Notes: a model not told the origin generated them from the sequence alone. Shown: positions 16,816-27,493, counted from the stretch's first letter. The stretch is 64,000 nucleotides of DNA from Deltaproteobacteria bacterium (GCA_031278395.1 JAITKM010000007.1:62001-126000), one strand, 5' to 3'. A program made the numbers and translations.

Positions 16816-18747
16816 ATGGCAAAAGTTATAGGTATAGATTTAGGAACAACAAATTCTTGTGTAGCTGTCTTGGAAGGCGGTGAGGTAAAAATTATATCCA
16901 ATAGTGAAGGAGCAAGAACAACTCCCTCAGTTGTTGCAGTCAATGATTCTGGTGAAAGACTAGTTGGTCAAATTGCTAAACGTCAAGCAGTAACCAATAC
17001 AACTAATACAATCTTCGCTGTTAAAAGATTAATCGGAAGAAAATATACCAGTCCTGAAATCGATAAAAGTAGAAGGGTTTTGCCTTATGAAATTACAACT
17101 ACGAATAATGGCGATGCTGCTGTGAGATTGAAAGGTGAAATTAAAACACCGCAAGAAATCTCATCTTATATTCTAACTAAAATGAAACAAACAGCTGAGG
17201 ATTATTTAGGCGAACCTGTTTCTAAGGCTGTAATTACAGTGCCGGCATACTTTGACGATGCACAACGTCAGGCAACTAAAGATGCTGGACGAATTGCTGG
17301 GCTGGAAGTTTTACGTATTATCAACGAACCAACCGCTGCAGCGCTGGCATATGGTGAAGATAAAAAAGGTGATAAAAAAATTGCAGTTTTTGATTTAGGC
17401 GGCGGCACATTTGATATTTCGATTCTTGAATTAGGCGGCGGCGTATTTGAAGTAAAATCAACTAATGGCGATACTTTTTTGGGTGGTGAAGACTTTGATC
17501 TAAAAATTGTTGAATATTTAGCCAATGAATTCTTAAGAGATCAAGGAATAGATTTAAGAAAGGATTCTATTGCCCTACAAAGACTAAAAGAAGCGGCAGA
17601 AAAAGCTAAACATGAATTATCTTCCTCTTTAGAAACAGATGTTAATTTGCCGTTTATCACTGCTGATCAGCGCGGTCCTAAGCATTTAAATTTAAAATTA
17701 ACTCGTGCTAAATTAGAGGCTATTTGTGGAGATTTAATTGCTAGACTTGAGACTCCTTGTCTAACAGCTTTAAGAGATGCAGGCTATAATCCACGTGATA
17801 TTGACGAGATTATCTTGGTTGGTGGTATGACCAGAATGCCGATTGTCCAAACTAAAGTTAGGGAAATTTTCCAAAGAGAGCCGAATAAAAGCGTTAATCC
17901 TGATGAAGCTGTAGCTGCCGGCGCTGCTATTCAGGCTGGCGTTTTACAGGGTGAAGTCAAGGATGTGTTGTTATTAGATGTTACTCCACTGAGTTTGGGT
18001 ATCGAAACTCAAGGTGGCATCTTTACTAAGTTAATTGAAAAGAACACCACAATTCCAACTAAGAAAAGTCAAATCTTCTCGACTGCTAGTGATAATCAAC
18101 CAGCAGTTGGAATTCATGTTTTACAAGGTGAACGAGAGCTTGCTTCTTATAATAAAACTTTAGGTAAGTTTGAGTTAGTTGGTATTCTACCAGCTCCGCG
18201 TGGTATTCCGCAGATTGAAGTAACTTTTGATATTGATGCTAATGGCATAACTCATGTATCAGCCAAAGATTTAGGAACTGGTAAAGAACAATCTATTCAA
18301 ATTACTTCAAGTTCTGGCTTGTCTGAGGAAGATATTAAGCAAATGGTTAAGGAAGCAGAAGAACATTTCGCTGAAGATAAGAAACGTCGTGAAACTGTTG
18401 AAGCTAAAAATCATTTGGATGGTGTCTTGTATCAGACAGAACGTTCATTTAAGGAATATGGTAACTCTTTACCAGAAGCAGATAGAATTGAACTAGAAAG
18501 AACAATCGAAGATGCTAAAAGACTACTTAATGAATCAGATGATAGTAGCGACCTACGCTCAGTTGCAGATCGTTTAACTAGTCAAGCCCACAAGCTAGCG
18601 GAGGTTATGTATAAGAATGCTAACAATAATAATCAAACTGGCGGCGATGATGATAATTTTGGTGGTGACAGTTCTGGCGCATTTGGCGGTAACAACGCAA
18701 AAGATGATAGCGATGTAGTCGATGCTGATTTCGAAGAAGTTAAATAA
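16816..18747 (+). CDS. dnaK: Chaperone protein DnaK (Hsp70)
   Basis: This ATP-dependent chaperone works with DnaJ and GrpE. The 643 residues start [21 protein letters not shown] and include the phosphate-binding loops [15 protein letters not shown] (about 195) and [13 protein letters not shown] (about 335), the linker [15 protein letters not shown] (about 385), the substrate-binding domain and a lid. The tail is Gly/Asn-rich and ends [11 protein letters not shown], as in many bacterial DnaK proteins. A ribosome-binding site AGGAG precedes the ATG. Confidence 0.98.
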   Translation: MAKVIGIDLGTTNSCVAVLEGGEVKIISNSEGARTTPSVVAVNDSGERLVGQIAKRQAVTNTTNTIFAVKRLIGRKYTSPEIDKSRRVLPYEITTTNNGDAAVRLKGEIKTPQEISSYILTKMKQTAEDYLGEPVSKAVITVPAYFDDAQRQATKDAGRIAGLEVLRIINEPTAAALAYGEDKKGDKKIAVFDLGGGTFDISILELGGGVFEVKSTNGDTFLGGEDFDLKIVEYLANEFLRDQGIDLRKDSIALQRLKEAAEKAKHELSSSLETDVNLPFITADQRGPKHLNLKLTRAKLEAICGDLIARLETPCLTALRDAGYNPRDIDEIILVGGMTRMPIVQTKVREIFQREPNKSVNPDEAVAAGAAIQAGVLQGEVKDVLLLDVTPLSLGIETQGGIFTKLIEKNTTIPTKKSQIFSTASDNQPAVGIHVLQGERELASYNKTLGKFELVGILPAPRGIPQIEVTFDIDANGITHVSAKDLGTGKEQSIQITSSSGLSEEDIKQMVKEAEEHFAEDKKRRETVEAKNHLDGVLYQTERSFKEYGNSLPEADRIELERTIEDAKRLLNESDDSSDLRSVADRLTSQAHKLAEVMYKNANNNNQTGGDDDNFGGDSSGAFGGNNAKDDSDVVDADFEEVK

Positions 18748-18763
18748 AAATCAACTATAAATA

Positions 18764-19891
18764 ATGGAAAAACGAGACTACTATGAAGTGCTGGGGGTTG
18801 ATCGAAGAGCTAATCTAGACACTATTAAGAATGCTTATAGAAAATTAGCTTTAAAATATCATCCGGATAAAAATCCAGGTAATAAAGCAGCCGAAGAAAA
18901 GTTTAAAGAAGCTAGCGAAGCCTATCAAGTTTTATCAACTGAAGAAACCCGTGCCCGTTATGACCGATTTGGACATGCTGGCTTAAATGGCATGGGTGGC
19001 AATAGTGGTAATTTTAGTTTTGACTTTGGCGATTTATTTGGCGATCTGTTTGGCTCTTTCTTTGGCGATCTTGGTGGACGACCTAGAAATACCGCTGGAG
19101 TTGACTTGCAATGTAGGTTAAAAATTACGTTAGAAGAAGCAGCTTTTGGTTGTGAAAAAGAAATCTCTTATTCTAAGCCTTACCAATGTAGCGCTTGCGG
19201 TGGCAGTGGAGCAAAACAAGGAACTGAGCGAAAAACTTGCAGTAAGTGTCGTGGAGCAGGACAGGTTGCAATGCAACAAGGTTTTTTTACAGTAACTACA
19301 ACTTGTGCGGCATGTTCTGGCAGAGGATTTGTGATTCCAACTCCATGCCCTGAATGTAATGCTAAAGGTCAAATAACAAAAAAAGTTAAATATAAACTCA
19401 AGGTTCCTGCTGGAATTGATCATCTGCAAAAGTTAAAAATTAGAGGTGAAGGCGGTGAAAGCCATGAAGGTGGCGCGCCAGGTAATCTTTACGTAGAAAT
19501 TCAAATTGAAAAACATAAAACTTTTGCCAGAAAGGGCTGCGACATCTATAGTGTCACCCCGATTAATTATGCTAATGCTGTGTTAGGAGCTGAAATTCAG
19601 GTAGAAACTTTACATGGTAAGATCACGATTAAAATTCCACCTGGAACTCCATCAGACAAAGAATTTGTCTTGAAGTCTAAGGGAATTACAGATATTCATT
19701 CTAACCGCATTGGCGATCATCGCGTGAGGGTTGTGATCAATGTCCCTAAAGAAATTACAGAGGAACACAAAGAAGTTCTTAGTAAGCTTTTAACTATAGA
19801 AGGAACGATTAAACCTAATGAATCAAATAACAACGAATCTTACACATTTTTTGATAAAATTAAAGAACAAGTTAAAGAACTATTCGATTAG
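18764..19891 (+). CDS. dnaJ: Chaperone protein DnaJ
   Basis: This co-chaperone stimulates DnaK. The 375 residues contain the J domain with the HPD motif (KYHPDKNPG, about 32), a Gly/Phe-rich stretch (about 76-110), four CxxCxGxG-type zinc repeats ([32 protein letters not shown]; about 145-205) and the C-terminal peptide-binding domain. It lies 16 bases after dnaK. Its last 74 bases overlap the start of the next gene in another frame. Confidence 0.97.
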   Translation: MEKRDYYEVLGVDRRANLDTIKNAYRKLALKYHPDKNPGNKAAEEKFKEASEAYQVLSTEETRARYDRFGHAGLNGMGGNSGNFSFDFGDLFGDLFGSFFGDLGGRPRNTAGVDLQCRLKITLEEAAFGCEKEISYSKPYQCSACGGSGAKQGTERKTCSKCRGAGQVAMQQGFFTVTTTCAACSGRGFVIPTPCPECNAKGQITKKVKYKLKVPAGIDHLQKLKIRGEGGESHEGGAPGNLYVEIQIEKHKTFARKGCDIYSVTPINYANAVLGAEIQVETLHGKITIKIPPGTPSDKEFVLKSKGITDIHSNRIGDHRVRVVINVPKEITEEHKEVLSKLLTIEGTIKPNESNNNESYTFFDKIKEQVKELFD

Positions 19892-21773
19892 TCACCATTT
19901 GGTATTACCAGTTTTTAGTATCTTAATACTAATCTTGCTTACTTCTTGTCCGTCGTATCAAAAACCAGCTCCGACTGTTCCAATCCCCAAACAAATTCAA
20001 AAAGAAATAACTTATTCTACTGTTACTCCACCTTGGAAGGTCTGGGAATATGAAGAAATTAAAGAGCAAGAGATAAATTATATTGAAGCATTTGAACGTA
20101 AAGGACAATTAGAAGAAGCCTTTGAACGTTATCAACTACTAGAAAAAACAACCACTAACCAACTCACTAAAGATTTGGCTTTACTTTACAAACTAAACGT
20201 AGCTTTAAAGTTAGGTAAATCTGTCGAGGTTTTAAATGAACTAGTAGGATACGTTAAGGAGAAAAATATTGAGGAAACTAAGCTGCCCTCAAAGTTAATG
20301 TTGCTGGCGATTTATAGTTACTATCATCAGAACAAGTTAGACCAATGTTTTGCGTGGCTTAATCTCTTAGCCAAGAATACAGAAGGAATAAATCAAAAAA
20401 TGTTTTCTACGGCTCAAAAGACAGGACGAATGTTGGTTAGCACACTACCAACAGATAAATTTCAAGTTTATAAAAAACGTTGGGGTGAATTAAGTTTTTT
20501 AATACCATTCTTTAGAGAAGACGAGTATCGACGACTAAAAGATAATAAGCCTAAAGTGAACAAAATTAATTGGTTTAATTCAGCAGTCTATCAGCCGACA
20601 ATTTCAGAAGAAGAGATTAAACCTGTAGAAAGTCTGCTTGAATATAAGGACAAAAAAATATCGTCATTACCTGATTTTACAATTGCGGCAGTTTTGCCAC
20701 TTACAGGAAGATATAAGGAACATGGCACGCGTGTCAGAAATGGAATTGATTTAGCGATGGAGCAGCATTTTGCTGGAACTGGACACATTCCGAGTGTGAA
20801 TTATATAGATTCAGCTATTTACGATATGGAGTTAACGCGTGAGGTTAAAACTACCGACGAAGAAGGTAATGAAGTTGTGATAATCGAGTCTATTCAAAGA
20901 CCCGAATTAGAAATCCCGCTTGCAACTAAAATAATTTTAGGACCGATGGATGTTAAGGCTAATGAATTATTAGTTCAAGAACCTCAGTTGCAAGACACGC
21001 CATTTATTAGTTTTACCAAAAAAGAAGGTATTGCAGAATTAGCGCCGGGCTGTTTTCGGCTTGGAGTCACGGCGAGTAATCAAATCTCTGAATTAGTGGC
21101 ATATGCAACTGTAGCGCTGGGTTATCAGAGTTTTAGTGTGTTTTATCCTGATAATGAAACAGGACGAGAGTTAGCGAATTTGTTTAATGCATATGTTACG
21201 GCAATGGATGGTGAGGTTGTCTCAAGCAATCCTTACAAGGTAAAAAATATTAGCAGTATGCGTTCGGCTTTTATTAAAGCTGATGGAAACCTAGGTGAGG
21301 CAGTATTTATTGCTGATGCTCCGGATGATACCAAATCGTTAATTAGTAATATCAAAAAACTTCAGCCAGAAATTGTATTTTTAGGCACTGCCTTATGGAA
21401 TGATAAGGCAGTAATTTCGGCGTTAGGTTCGCAATTGGAAGGTTCGATTTTTGTTACTCCATTTTATTATTGGAGTGAGCAAGCGCGAGTTAAGGATTTT
21501 ATTCAGGCGTATATTTGGAAGTATAGTAGTAAGCCTGATATTTTATCAGCCCAAGCTTACGATGCTACAAATTTAGTTCTTAATATTTTTGCCGATGATA
21601 GTTCTGCGTATCATAACTTTTTTGGCGCCTTAAAAAACGCTAAAACACTGCACGGCGTAACAGGCTTGCTGCAGATTTATCCTAACAGGGAAATTAATCG
21701 TCGCATGACTGTTTTACAAGTTCAAGGTGGCGAAGCTCACGAAGTCATGACCAGTGGTAAGCGTCTTAGATAA
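19818..21773 (+). CDS. LpoA-like lipoprotein: TPR region plus periplasmic-binding fold
   Basis: The 651-residue protein carries a long N-terminus, a hydrophobic signal ([15 protein letters not shown]) with lipobox LTSC (Cys about 45), a helical TPR-like region (about 70-215) and a type-I periplasmic-binding domain (from [27 protein letters not shown], about 290). That order matches penicillin-binding-protein activators such as LpoA, which stimulate PBP1A from the outer membrane. The ATG lies inside dnaJ; a TTG at 19851 would also keep a good signal. I infer the function from architecture only. Confidence 0.75.
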   Translation: MNQITTNLTHFLIKLKNKLKNYSISHHLVLPVFSILILILLTSCPSYQKPAPTVPIPKQIQKEITYSTVTPPWKVWEYEEIKEQEINYIEAFERKGQLEEAFERYQLLEKTTTNQLTKDLALLYKLNVALKLGKSVEVLNELVGYVKEKNIEETKLPSKLMLLAIYSYYHQNKLDQCFAWLNLLAKNTEGINQKMFSTAQKTGRMLVSTLPTDKFQVYKKRWGELSFLIPFFREDEYRRLKDNKPKVNKINWFNSAVYQPTISEEEIKPVESLLEYKDKKISSLPDFTIAAVLPLTGRYKEHGTRVRNGIDLAMEQHFAGTGHIPSVNYIDSAIYDMELTREVKTTDEEGNEVVIIESIQRPELEIPLATKIILGPMDVKANELLVQEPQLQDTPFISFTKKEGIAELAPGCFRLGVTASNQISELVAYATVALGYQSFSVFYPDNETGRELANLFNAYVTAMDGEVVSSNPYKVKNISSMRSAFIKADGNLGEAVFIADAPDDTKSLISNIKKLQPEIVFLGTALWNDKAVISALGSQLEGSIFVTPFYYWSEQARVKDFIQAYIWKYSSKPDILSAQAYDATNLVLNIFADDSSAYHNFFGALKNAKTLHGVTGLLQIYPNREINRRMTVLQVQGGEAHEVMTSGKRLR

Positions 21774-21897
21774 TTAAGTAAGGGTAACTAAACACAACCT
21801 TTTTAGTTTTTCTAATATTCAAGACTTTTCTTTTTTTAACTCACTACTTCATATGTAACAACGCCTGATTTACCACTGATAAAAGTTTCAAGCTTTT

Positions 21898-22686
21898 TTA
21901 CATCTTACTAACAAAGTAAGTTTTTATCGCGCTAAAAGCAGTATCAACGTCATATACAACATCGCTACCTATAATTGGCACAATATCTTGTCTAAATGAT
22001 CCGTCCCGAATCTTATCTTCTAAATTAGTTAAATACTCCTTTGCAGAAGGAATTTTATTGTAGGCATACTCCATATACTTTTTATAGCAAATAATACAGC
22101 TATCTACGTCAAGTAACCCACTTTTTATCGCGCAATATAAATCAAATAAATCGCGCCCTTTTTTTCGTTGATACAGCGCACGCAATTTCGTGCCAATCAG
22201 TTCATTAAAACAATATGTCTGAATTAAACAATTTCCACTATACCACTGATTCTTAATTTCAAACGGCGCTAACAGGGGTTCAAACATTGAAAAATGTTCC
22301 TGACAATTAATTTCTACTTTAAGTTTCATGACTGTTTCTGGCAAAAATGTAGTTGGAAATGTAAAAATCAAACTATTATTATTTTCCTTTTGTTTTATCT
22401 TATGAATCTCAAGAAAAAATAATACTTCTTTTATTTTATCCAGTATTACACCAATTGGTCCGCTTGTGATTTGGACTAAATCAATATCTTCAGAATACCT
22501 TTTTTGTGGAGAAAGAAACAATTTATGCAAAGCTGTGCCACCTCTAAAAGCTAGTTTCGTAGATAAAATTTTATCACTAAAAATAGCTTGCAAAGCACGA
22601 CAAATTATTAAATCTTGTTCCACCTGATGCATATTTTTCCATGGCGCAAATTGCGTCCATTCAGTTATTGCAGCTCGTGGTATCAT
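21898..22686 (-). CDS. AbiEii-type nucleotidyltransferase toxin
   Basis: The 262-residue protein has the core signature of the AbiEii/AbiGii family: FRGGTALHKLF followed by RYSEDIDLV, the Gly-Gly and Asp-x-Asp nucleotidyltransferase motif, and later KLRALYQRKKGRDLFDLY, the conserved Lys/Arg-rich helix. AbiE toxins are type IV toxin-antitoxin components that can give phage resistance by abortive infection. The start overlaps the stop of the upstream antitoxin-like gene by four bases (ATGA). The catalytic residues appear intact. Confidence 0.88.
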   Translation of the reverse strand: MIPRAAITEWTQFAPWKNMHQVEQDLIICRALQAIFSDKILSTKLAFRGGTALHKLFLSPQKRYSEDIDLVQITSGPIGVILDKIKEVLFFLEIHKIKQKENNNSLIFTFPTTFLPETVMKLKVEINCQEHFSMFEPLLAPFEIKNQWYSGNCLIQTYCFNELIGTKLRALYQRKKGRDLFDLYCAIKSGLLDVDSCIICYKKYMEYAYNKIPSAKEYLTNLEDKIRDGSFRQDIVPIIGSDVVYDVDTAFSAIKTYFVSKM

Positions 22687-23516
22687 ATATCTGCCTCTAT
22701 TTTGTAGTTAATAATAATTTTCCATTTTGGATCTACAAAGTAAGTTTCTTTGCTGCTAACCTCCTGGCCCATTGCAACTAATGGAATTTTTCTAAAAATT
22801 ATTTTAGCCTGCTTGGATTTTTCTAATAAAACATTTGCTATGTTGTGCTCATTAAGAACGTTATCAAAAATGTATCCAAGACGTTGAATAACAGCTACTG
22901 GAATATTATCAAAAAAATCTTTTTCTATCTTATTAAAGTCTATTTTTTCAGCTAGTTCATCTAAGACAGTTACAACGTGTAACAAACCTCCAGCTAGCTT
23001 ATTGTAAAGTAATAAATCTACGGCTGTTAATTCTGGTGTGGAAACATTAATTGTTCCGCTATTCACAACTTTTTGATTTACATATTTTTGAGGAATAATT
23101 TTTTTTTCGGCAAATTCAAGTTTTGAGCCATCTTTAACTTTAGCACGTAACTCTTTGTTGCAAACAACCATAAAAGTTTGTGGTTGTTGCTGGCTTGCAC
23201 CGTATAAAGCGGCGGCGCTTAAGAGTGCAATATAATAATCAACACCAAGATACTTCATTAGCTGGTCAATGTATTCTGTGTGCGGAATGTTGCCTTCAAT
23301 ACCAAATTCATAAAGGACTATTGCATAAAATCCCTTCCAAACTGATTTAATTTTTCCAGATAATACAAGACGATGCAAAGTATTATGAAGATTTTGTCTT
23401 GGAGTATTTGGAAAAACCGCAAAGACCTCTTCTAGTGAAAATGTAGTTTTTCCCACTTTTGGCAATGCCTCAATCCAATATCTAATTTTTCCAAATTGTT
23501 CTATTTTTTGCTGCAT
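22683..23516 (-). CDS. AbiEi-type antitoxin, winged-helix transcriptional regulator
   Basis: I start at the ATG at 23516, giving 277 residues (MQQKIEQFGKIRYWIEALP). An upstream in-frame start at 23597 would add a hydrophobic tail that does not fit the family. The N-terminal region (TFSLEEVFAVFPNTPRQNLHNTLHRLVLSGKIKSVWKGFYAI) is a winged helix. The body carries the AbiEi-like VDYYIALLSAAALYGASQQQPQTFMVVC and STPELTAVDLLLY. In known AbiE systems this protein represses its own operon through repeats upstream. Confidence 0.85.
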   Translation of the reverse strand: MQQKIEQFGKIRYWIEALPKVGKTTFSLEEVFAVFPNTPRQNLHNTLHRLVLSGKIKSVWKGFYAIVLYEFGIEGNIPHTEYIDQLMKYLGVDYYIALLSAAALYGASQQQPQTFMVVCNKELRAKVKDGSKLEFAEKKIIPQKYVNQKVVNSGTINVSTPELTAVDLLLYNKLAGGLLHVVTVLDELAEKIDFNKIEKDFFDNIPVAVIQRLGYIFDNVLNEHNIANVLLEKSKQAKIIFRKIPLVAMGQEVSSKETYFVDPKWKIIINYKIEADI

Positions 23517-23606
23517 AAAAAATGTTTTATAGATGATAATAATAAAAATATAGTTATTATTGCATCTGAAATACAGGATTAAACCCACTTTATTCATAAT
23601 AAAAGT

Positions 23607-23742
23607 TGGTACAGGGTTACTTTCAGAAAGTCAAGAGTCCTCAGCACTATCTCTATAACCGTTTATTTTACTTAATTATGTAGTCTGAATTTTTAAACTA
23701 CAGAGTGCTCAGAATGGCAGAATGGTATAGGGTTACTTTTAG
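23607..23742 (-). repeat. Direct repeats flanking an imperfect palindrome, upstream of abiE
   Basis: TGGTACAGGGTTACTTTCAG (23607-23626) recurs at 23723-23742 with two changes, 116 bases apart. Between them lies an imperfect inverted repeat (arms about 23636-23662 and 23694-23718) whose right side, GAATTTTTAAACTACAGAG, recurs at 35289. Placed 90-225 bases before the antitoxin start, the direct repeats could be operators. The block could equally be a small mobile palindromic element with target-site repeats. Confidence 0.5.
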
Positions 23743-23757
23743 GTTGATTGGTTATTC

Positions 23758-23787
23758 ATAATATCTTTAATAAATTAAAGATATTAT
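23758..23787 (+). repeat. Perfect 13-bp AT-rich palindrome
   Basis: ATAATATCTTTAA and TTAAAGATATTAT are perfectly complementary around a four-base loop (TAAA). It lies between the divergent abiE pair and the beta-helix gene and could be an operator. Apart from these repeats, 23517-23984 holds no gene that I can see. Confidence 0.6.
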
Positions 23788-23984
23788 AGTTATAAATATA
23801 ATGAAAAAAATAAGAAATAAAACAACTTGATATTAGCTAAAATTAATTATCAAATACATTGGATAATTATTAATAATAGTAGTAATAACCTACTGCATTT
23901 ATCCTGAAAGACTTATCTTGCAAAGTATTAAAGTGAACAATAAAAATTCACTGAATTATTTAAAAACATACTGAAGTTGTTGTT

Positions 23985-26927
23985 ATGAATATATGTTGTA
24001 AATTTAGTAAAAAAGTAGTTTTTGTTTTTATTTTAGCCTTTATTCTAGTTTTAGCCTCAATAGTAGTTGCATTTATCAAATTTAATCCAAATTATTCCAA
24101 TTTCTATAAACGGACAGGCGACAATGATATTGCTAATAAACGGAATTTAGATCTTTTTTATAAATATAGCGCATCGCTAGAAAATTCAAACCTTGTAAAT
24201 ACCGACGCCGCAAACAATCCTGATATAGAACAAAATAACGCGTTACAAAAAAATACAAACATTGCAGATACTGATACAAACTCTGGTAACGGTGCCGATA
24301 ATGATAATACAATAGGTTCAAATAGCGATACAGGTTTAGGCTCGACTTTTAGCAAGACAGGTAATAGTGGCGACAACTATGGCAACTCAAACAACAATGA
24401 GTTAAAAGACAATTTGGATAACGAAGACCAGCCCACCACTGCTAAGAAAAATAAACCGCCAAAAATAAACGAACAAACTCCTGCTAGAATTATAGCAAGA
24501 AGTGGTGGCGGTTATAACGGCGGAGCAGGTAGCAACGCATATTACAACGGCAATCATTTAACCAATTCATCTGGCACTAATACTAATAACAACACTTCCA
24601 GTTGTCCTTCTTGTAATTATCGTCCTACGACACTAACTAATTTAATGGTCGGACTTACAATTCCGACAATAACTTCTAAGGGCGCGAATATCCATAATTA
24701 TGCTGATTGGTTTCATAATTATAATTTACAGAATTTTGATCCGACAACTGATTCGACTGTCAAAAGTTTTATTGGCACGACCGCAGGCTTTGAAACGACA
24801 TGCGATTGGGTTCATAATGGCTATACTTCTGGTGCGATTGGATTTTGCACATTGTTTCCAACTGTTGCTGTTGTTGATTATGGTGAACAATTCAATAAGT
24901 TGGATAAAATAAGCGAGCAATACGACGATACGTATTATTTTAATCATCTTATTTATTTAAAAAATCTTAAAGAAAACACTACCTATTATTATCGTTATCG
25001 CGCGCTTGACAGAACAGGCAAAGTTACAACTTCGTCAGTGATGTCATTCAAAACAAAATCATTTTCTGATTTCGGCGTAATTAAAGTTCCAGATGATTTA
25101 CAACAAAAGCAAGCGCCGTATAAATTAGCTTGTGGTCAAGATAAAAAATATGTTTTGACGCAAGATATTATCGCGCAAACGCAAGGTATTTTATTGTCAG
25201 GTCATAATTGTAATCTTGACCTCGATGGACACACAATTATATACGACGAAGGCAAACCAAAAGTTATTTCTACTTCTTGGTCTGATTATGCCTATAATAA
25301 TGAAACAACAGCCGGTATTAAAGCTGAATTATGGAATTATACAAATTACGTGATTCGTAATGGTATAATTAAACAAGGTAAAAATGGTGGTAGTGGTATT
25401 AGCGGAACTGGCTTTAATCCAATTGCTCTCCAACATTCCGGCGGGCTATCTGATATACAGGGTGTAACCTTAGAATTTTATGGCAATTCTATAAATGGTG
25501 TTATCCAAACTAATGGCAAAATTTTTTCGCATAATGTGTTGTATGACAAGGGCTGGGCAATTGATGATCGACATGCTCAAATTAAAGCAGTTTCAAATTT
25601 TAAAACTTGTAATAAGCAAGATACTGTTTGCGCTGAAGTAGCATATAATTCTTTGCGCCGTTTTAGGCAGAGTGGATTTGCCGGCGCAGAGGGAAGTAAT
25701 ATTCACCACAATGAACTTTATATGGATAGTTTTGTGACGAATAGTTTTGGTATTGGTAATGCTAGTAACAGTAAGTCTGAATATAATAAAATCTTCGGGG
25801 TTGGATATGCGCCAAATGGTTTAGGTAATGGCGGTGAAGGTTGTATCGTTTCTAATAATCTAATTTATATAAATTGCTACGCTCCTGAACGACGCACGGA
25901 TCAAAATGGTAATGATGAATACGGACGTGATTCTGCTATTTCTGGAATTCGTTATACTAATTATGGTTCAAATCCGGCGAGTAATCAAATTTATGAAAAT
26001 AACACGATTGTTTTAAAAGCATATAATGGTTGTTCACAAGCGCGAGGACTATGGATAAGTAATGGAACAGATGACATGAATAATATTATCCGTAACAATA
26101 CGATTAAAGTTGAAGCCATGCCGGGAAATTTAAAAAGTGGAACGCCGCCAGACAACTATTATAATAACAATGTAAATTGGGTTCTTAGTCCAATTACAGG
26201 AACTGGTCCTACTGATTTAGATATATTTACTGATGATGGTAGCGGCATTTTAACTGCTCCAATTTATTTTTCTGAATCTAATCGCATTTATAATAATAAT
26301 ATCCCATCGCCGATAATTTTTAGTAATAATCATCTTATTGGCAATGTTCAGTTAATCACGCTTGGTGAAGGCTATGGTATTCTTGGTAATGCTTGGTTTT
26401 ACAATACTAAGTTAGAAAGAATAAATCATGACGATTCGTTTTTTGCTCCAATTCGTTTGGGATTCTGGTGCTGGAATACTTTTGGTAATAGAATGGTGGA
26501 CAATATTTTACTCGGTGGCATGACAGAAAATGATTTAACTCCACGATTTTTTGGCAGCACGGGCTATATGGATATACGCTATGGAGTTTCAAAACAAATT
26601 AGTGTCTTTGATGGAAATGGCGAATCTCTTAAAAACACTGAACTGCATATTAAATTTCCTGACGGTTATTTTGATAAAGTAACTACGGACAATAATGGAC
26701 GCGCTACTATCGATTGGTTGCAAATTAAACAAGTCAAAGCTGGCTCATGCCAAGATGGAACTTGCGGAGTTAGTTGTGGCGAAGGCAGTGGGCATAGTGG
26801 AACATTCCAAGGAATACCGACAAAAATTGAGTATTCGGAATTTACCATTAGCACTGCTGATGGCAAGCTGTCTGTTACATATCCTAAAAGTTATTTGTCT
26901 GGCTCTGGAAGGATTGATTTAAAATAG
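23985..26927 (+). CDS. Secreted or surface parallel beta-helix protein
   Basis: The 980-residue protein starts with a signal or anchor helix (about 9-31, VVFVFILAFILVLASIVVAF). Next come an Asn/Asp/Ser/Gly-rich low-complexity stretch (about 55-205), a fibronectin-III-like domain ending LKNLKENTTYYYRYRALDRTGKVTTSS (about 325-360), and a right-handed beta-helix (about 380-830). The helix has NosD/pectate-lyase-like turns such as GILLSGHNCNLDLDGHTI and many NN-ladder positions. A small beta-sandwich (VFDGNGESLKNTELHIKF) closes the protein. It may bind or cleave a polysaccharide, but I see no assignable catalytic site. No close function is recognised. Confidence 0.8.
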   Translation: MNICCKFSKKVVFVFILAFILVLASIVVAFIKFNPNYSNFYKRTGDNDIANKRNLDLFYKYSASLENSNLVNTDAANNPDIEQNNALQKNTNIADTDTNSGNGADNDNTIGSNSDTGLGSTFSKTGNSGDNYGNSNNNELKDNLDNEDQPTTAKKNKPPKINEQTPARIIARSGGGYNGGAGSNAYYNGNHLTNSSGTNTNNNTSSCPSCNYRPTTLTNLMVGLTIPTITSKGANIHNYADWFHNYNLQNFDPTTDSTVKSFIGTTAGFETTCDWVHNGYTSGAIGFCTLFPTVAVVDYGEQFNKLDKISEQYDDTYYFNHLIYLKNLKENTTYYYRYRALDRTGKVTTSSVMSFKTKSFSDFGVIKVPDDLQQKQAPYKLACGQDKKYVLTQDIIAQTQGILLSGHNCNLDLDGHTIIYDEGKPKVISTSWSDYAYNNETTAGIKAELWNYTNYVIRNGIIKQGKNGGSGISGTGFNPIALQHSGGLSDIQGVTLEFYGNSINGVIQTNGKIFSHNVLYDKGWAIDDRHAQIKAVSNFKTCNKQDTVCAEVAYNSLRRFRQSGFAGAEGSNIHHNELYMDSFVTNSFGIGNASNSKSEYNKIFGVGYAPNGLGNGGEGCIVSNNLIYINCYAPERRTDQNGNDEYGRDSAISGIRYTNYGSNPASNQIYENNTIVLKAYNGCSQARGLWISNGTDDMNNIIRNNTIKVEAMPGNLKSGTPPDNYYNNNVNWVLSPITGTGPTDLDIFTDDGSGILTAPIYFSESNRIYNNNIPSPIIFSNNHLIGNVQLITLGEGYGILGNAWFYNTKLERINHDDSFFAPIRLGFWCWNTFGNRMVDNILLGGMTENDLTPRFFGSTGYMDIRYGVSKQISVFDGNGESLKNTELHIKFPDGYFDKVTTDNNGRATIDWLQIKQVKAGSCQDGTCGVSCGEGSGHSGTFQGIPTKIEYSEFTISTADGKLSVTYPKSYLSGSGRIDLK

Positions 26928-26983
26928 TGAAAAAATGCAAAATGCTTTTCTTGTGTAAGCAAGTCGCGTGTCCTGAAAGTTTT

Positions 26984-27009
26984 ATTGTTCCGCCGCAAAT
27001 CATTCTTGG
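26984..27009 (+). repeat. 26-bp exact inverted copy of the end of the CbiA-like gene
   Basis: These 26 bases are the exact reverse complement of 27504-27529, which encode IVPPQIILG near the end of the neighbouring gene. Similarity stops sharply on both sides. The remaining 26928-27095 intergenic sequence shows nothing else. Confidence 0.8.
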
Positions 27010-27095
27010 AAGGCTAGAATTTATGTTCTCAGCACTCAGTCAAGGATAAAAATATATGACATAGCCACAAAATTATAGTGAATTGTAGGTAGAAA

Positions 27096-27356
27096 CTAAA
27101 CAGTTAGGACGCCTAAAATAAACTCCCAAACTGGCGTTAACCATTCTACAATTTTTTTTAAATAAAAAATTCCATCCACACAAAAAATTAACAAAATCAC
27201 CAAAGCCACAAAAATTAAGGGACCAAGTGTTGGTCTAGCGTGGTCATTACGGGAAATATTTTTTAAATATTTAGTATTGGCGTAAAATACTTGTTTTGAT
27301 GCCTGCTCAGGTTTAGCATTCTTTCTGATTTTTTTGAGAGGATTAGCAGATGACAT
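27096..27356 (-). CDS. Small single-pass membrane protein, unknown function
   Basis: The 86-residue protein has a basic N-terminal half (PLKKIRKNAKPEQ) and one strong membrane helix (about 46-66, LGPLIFVALVILLIFCVDGIF), followed by a second amphipathic or hydrophobic stretch. It starts five bases after the bTHX stop and so belongs to the same transcription unit. I do not recognise a family. Confidence 0.6.
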   Translation of the reverse strand: MSSANPLKKIRKNAKPEQASKQVFYANTKYLKNISRNDHARPTLGPLIFVALVILLIFCVDGIFYLKKIVEWLTPVWEFILGVLTV

Positions 27357-27361
27357 TAAAT

Positions 27362-27460
27362 TTAATTCTTACCCTTTTTGCCTTTAGCTTTTGGTCTAAC
27401 ATTACCAAAAGAACCTTTAATAATTTTACCTCGTTTTGTCTTAGAATCTCCTTTTCCCAT
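27362..27460 (-). CDS. thx: Small ribosomal subunit protein bTHX
   Basis: The 32-residue peptide reads MGKGDSKTKRGKIIKGSFG followed by NVRPKAKGKKGKN. This is a clear match to the bTHX family, whose Thermus member begins GKGDRRTRRGKIWRGTYG and binds at the top of the 30S head. A ribosome-binding site (AAGG) lies seven to eight bases before the ATG. It is below usual gene-finding size limits. It sits between the CbiA-like gene (33 bases upstream) and the 86-residue membrane protein. Confidence 0.9.
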   Translation of the reverse strand: MGKGDSKTKRGKIIKGSFGNVRPKAKGKKGKN

Positions 27461-27493
27461 TTTTACCTTATCAAATATAGTTTTTAGTTATTA

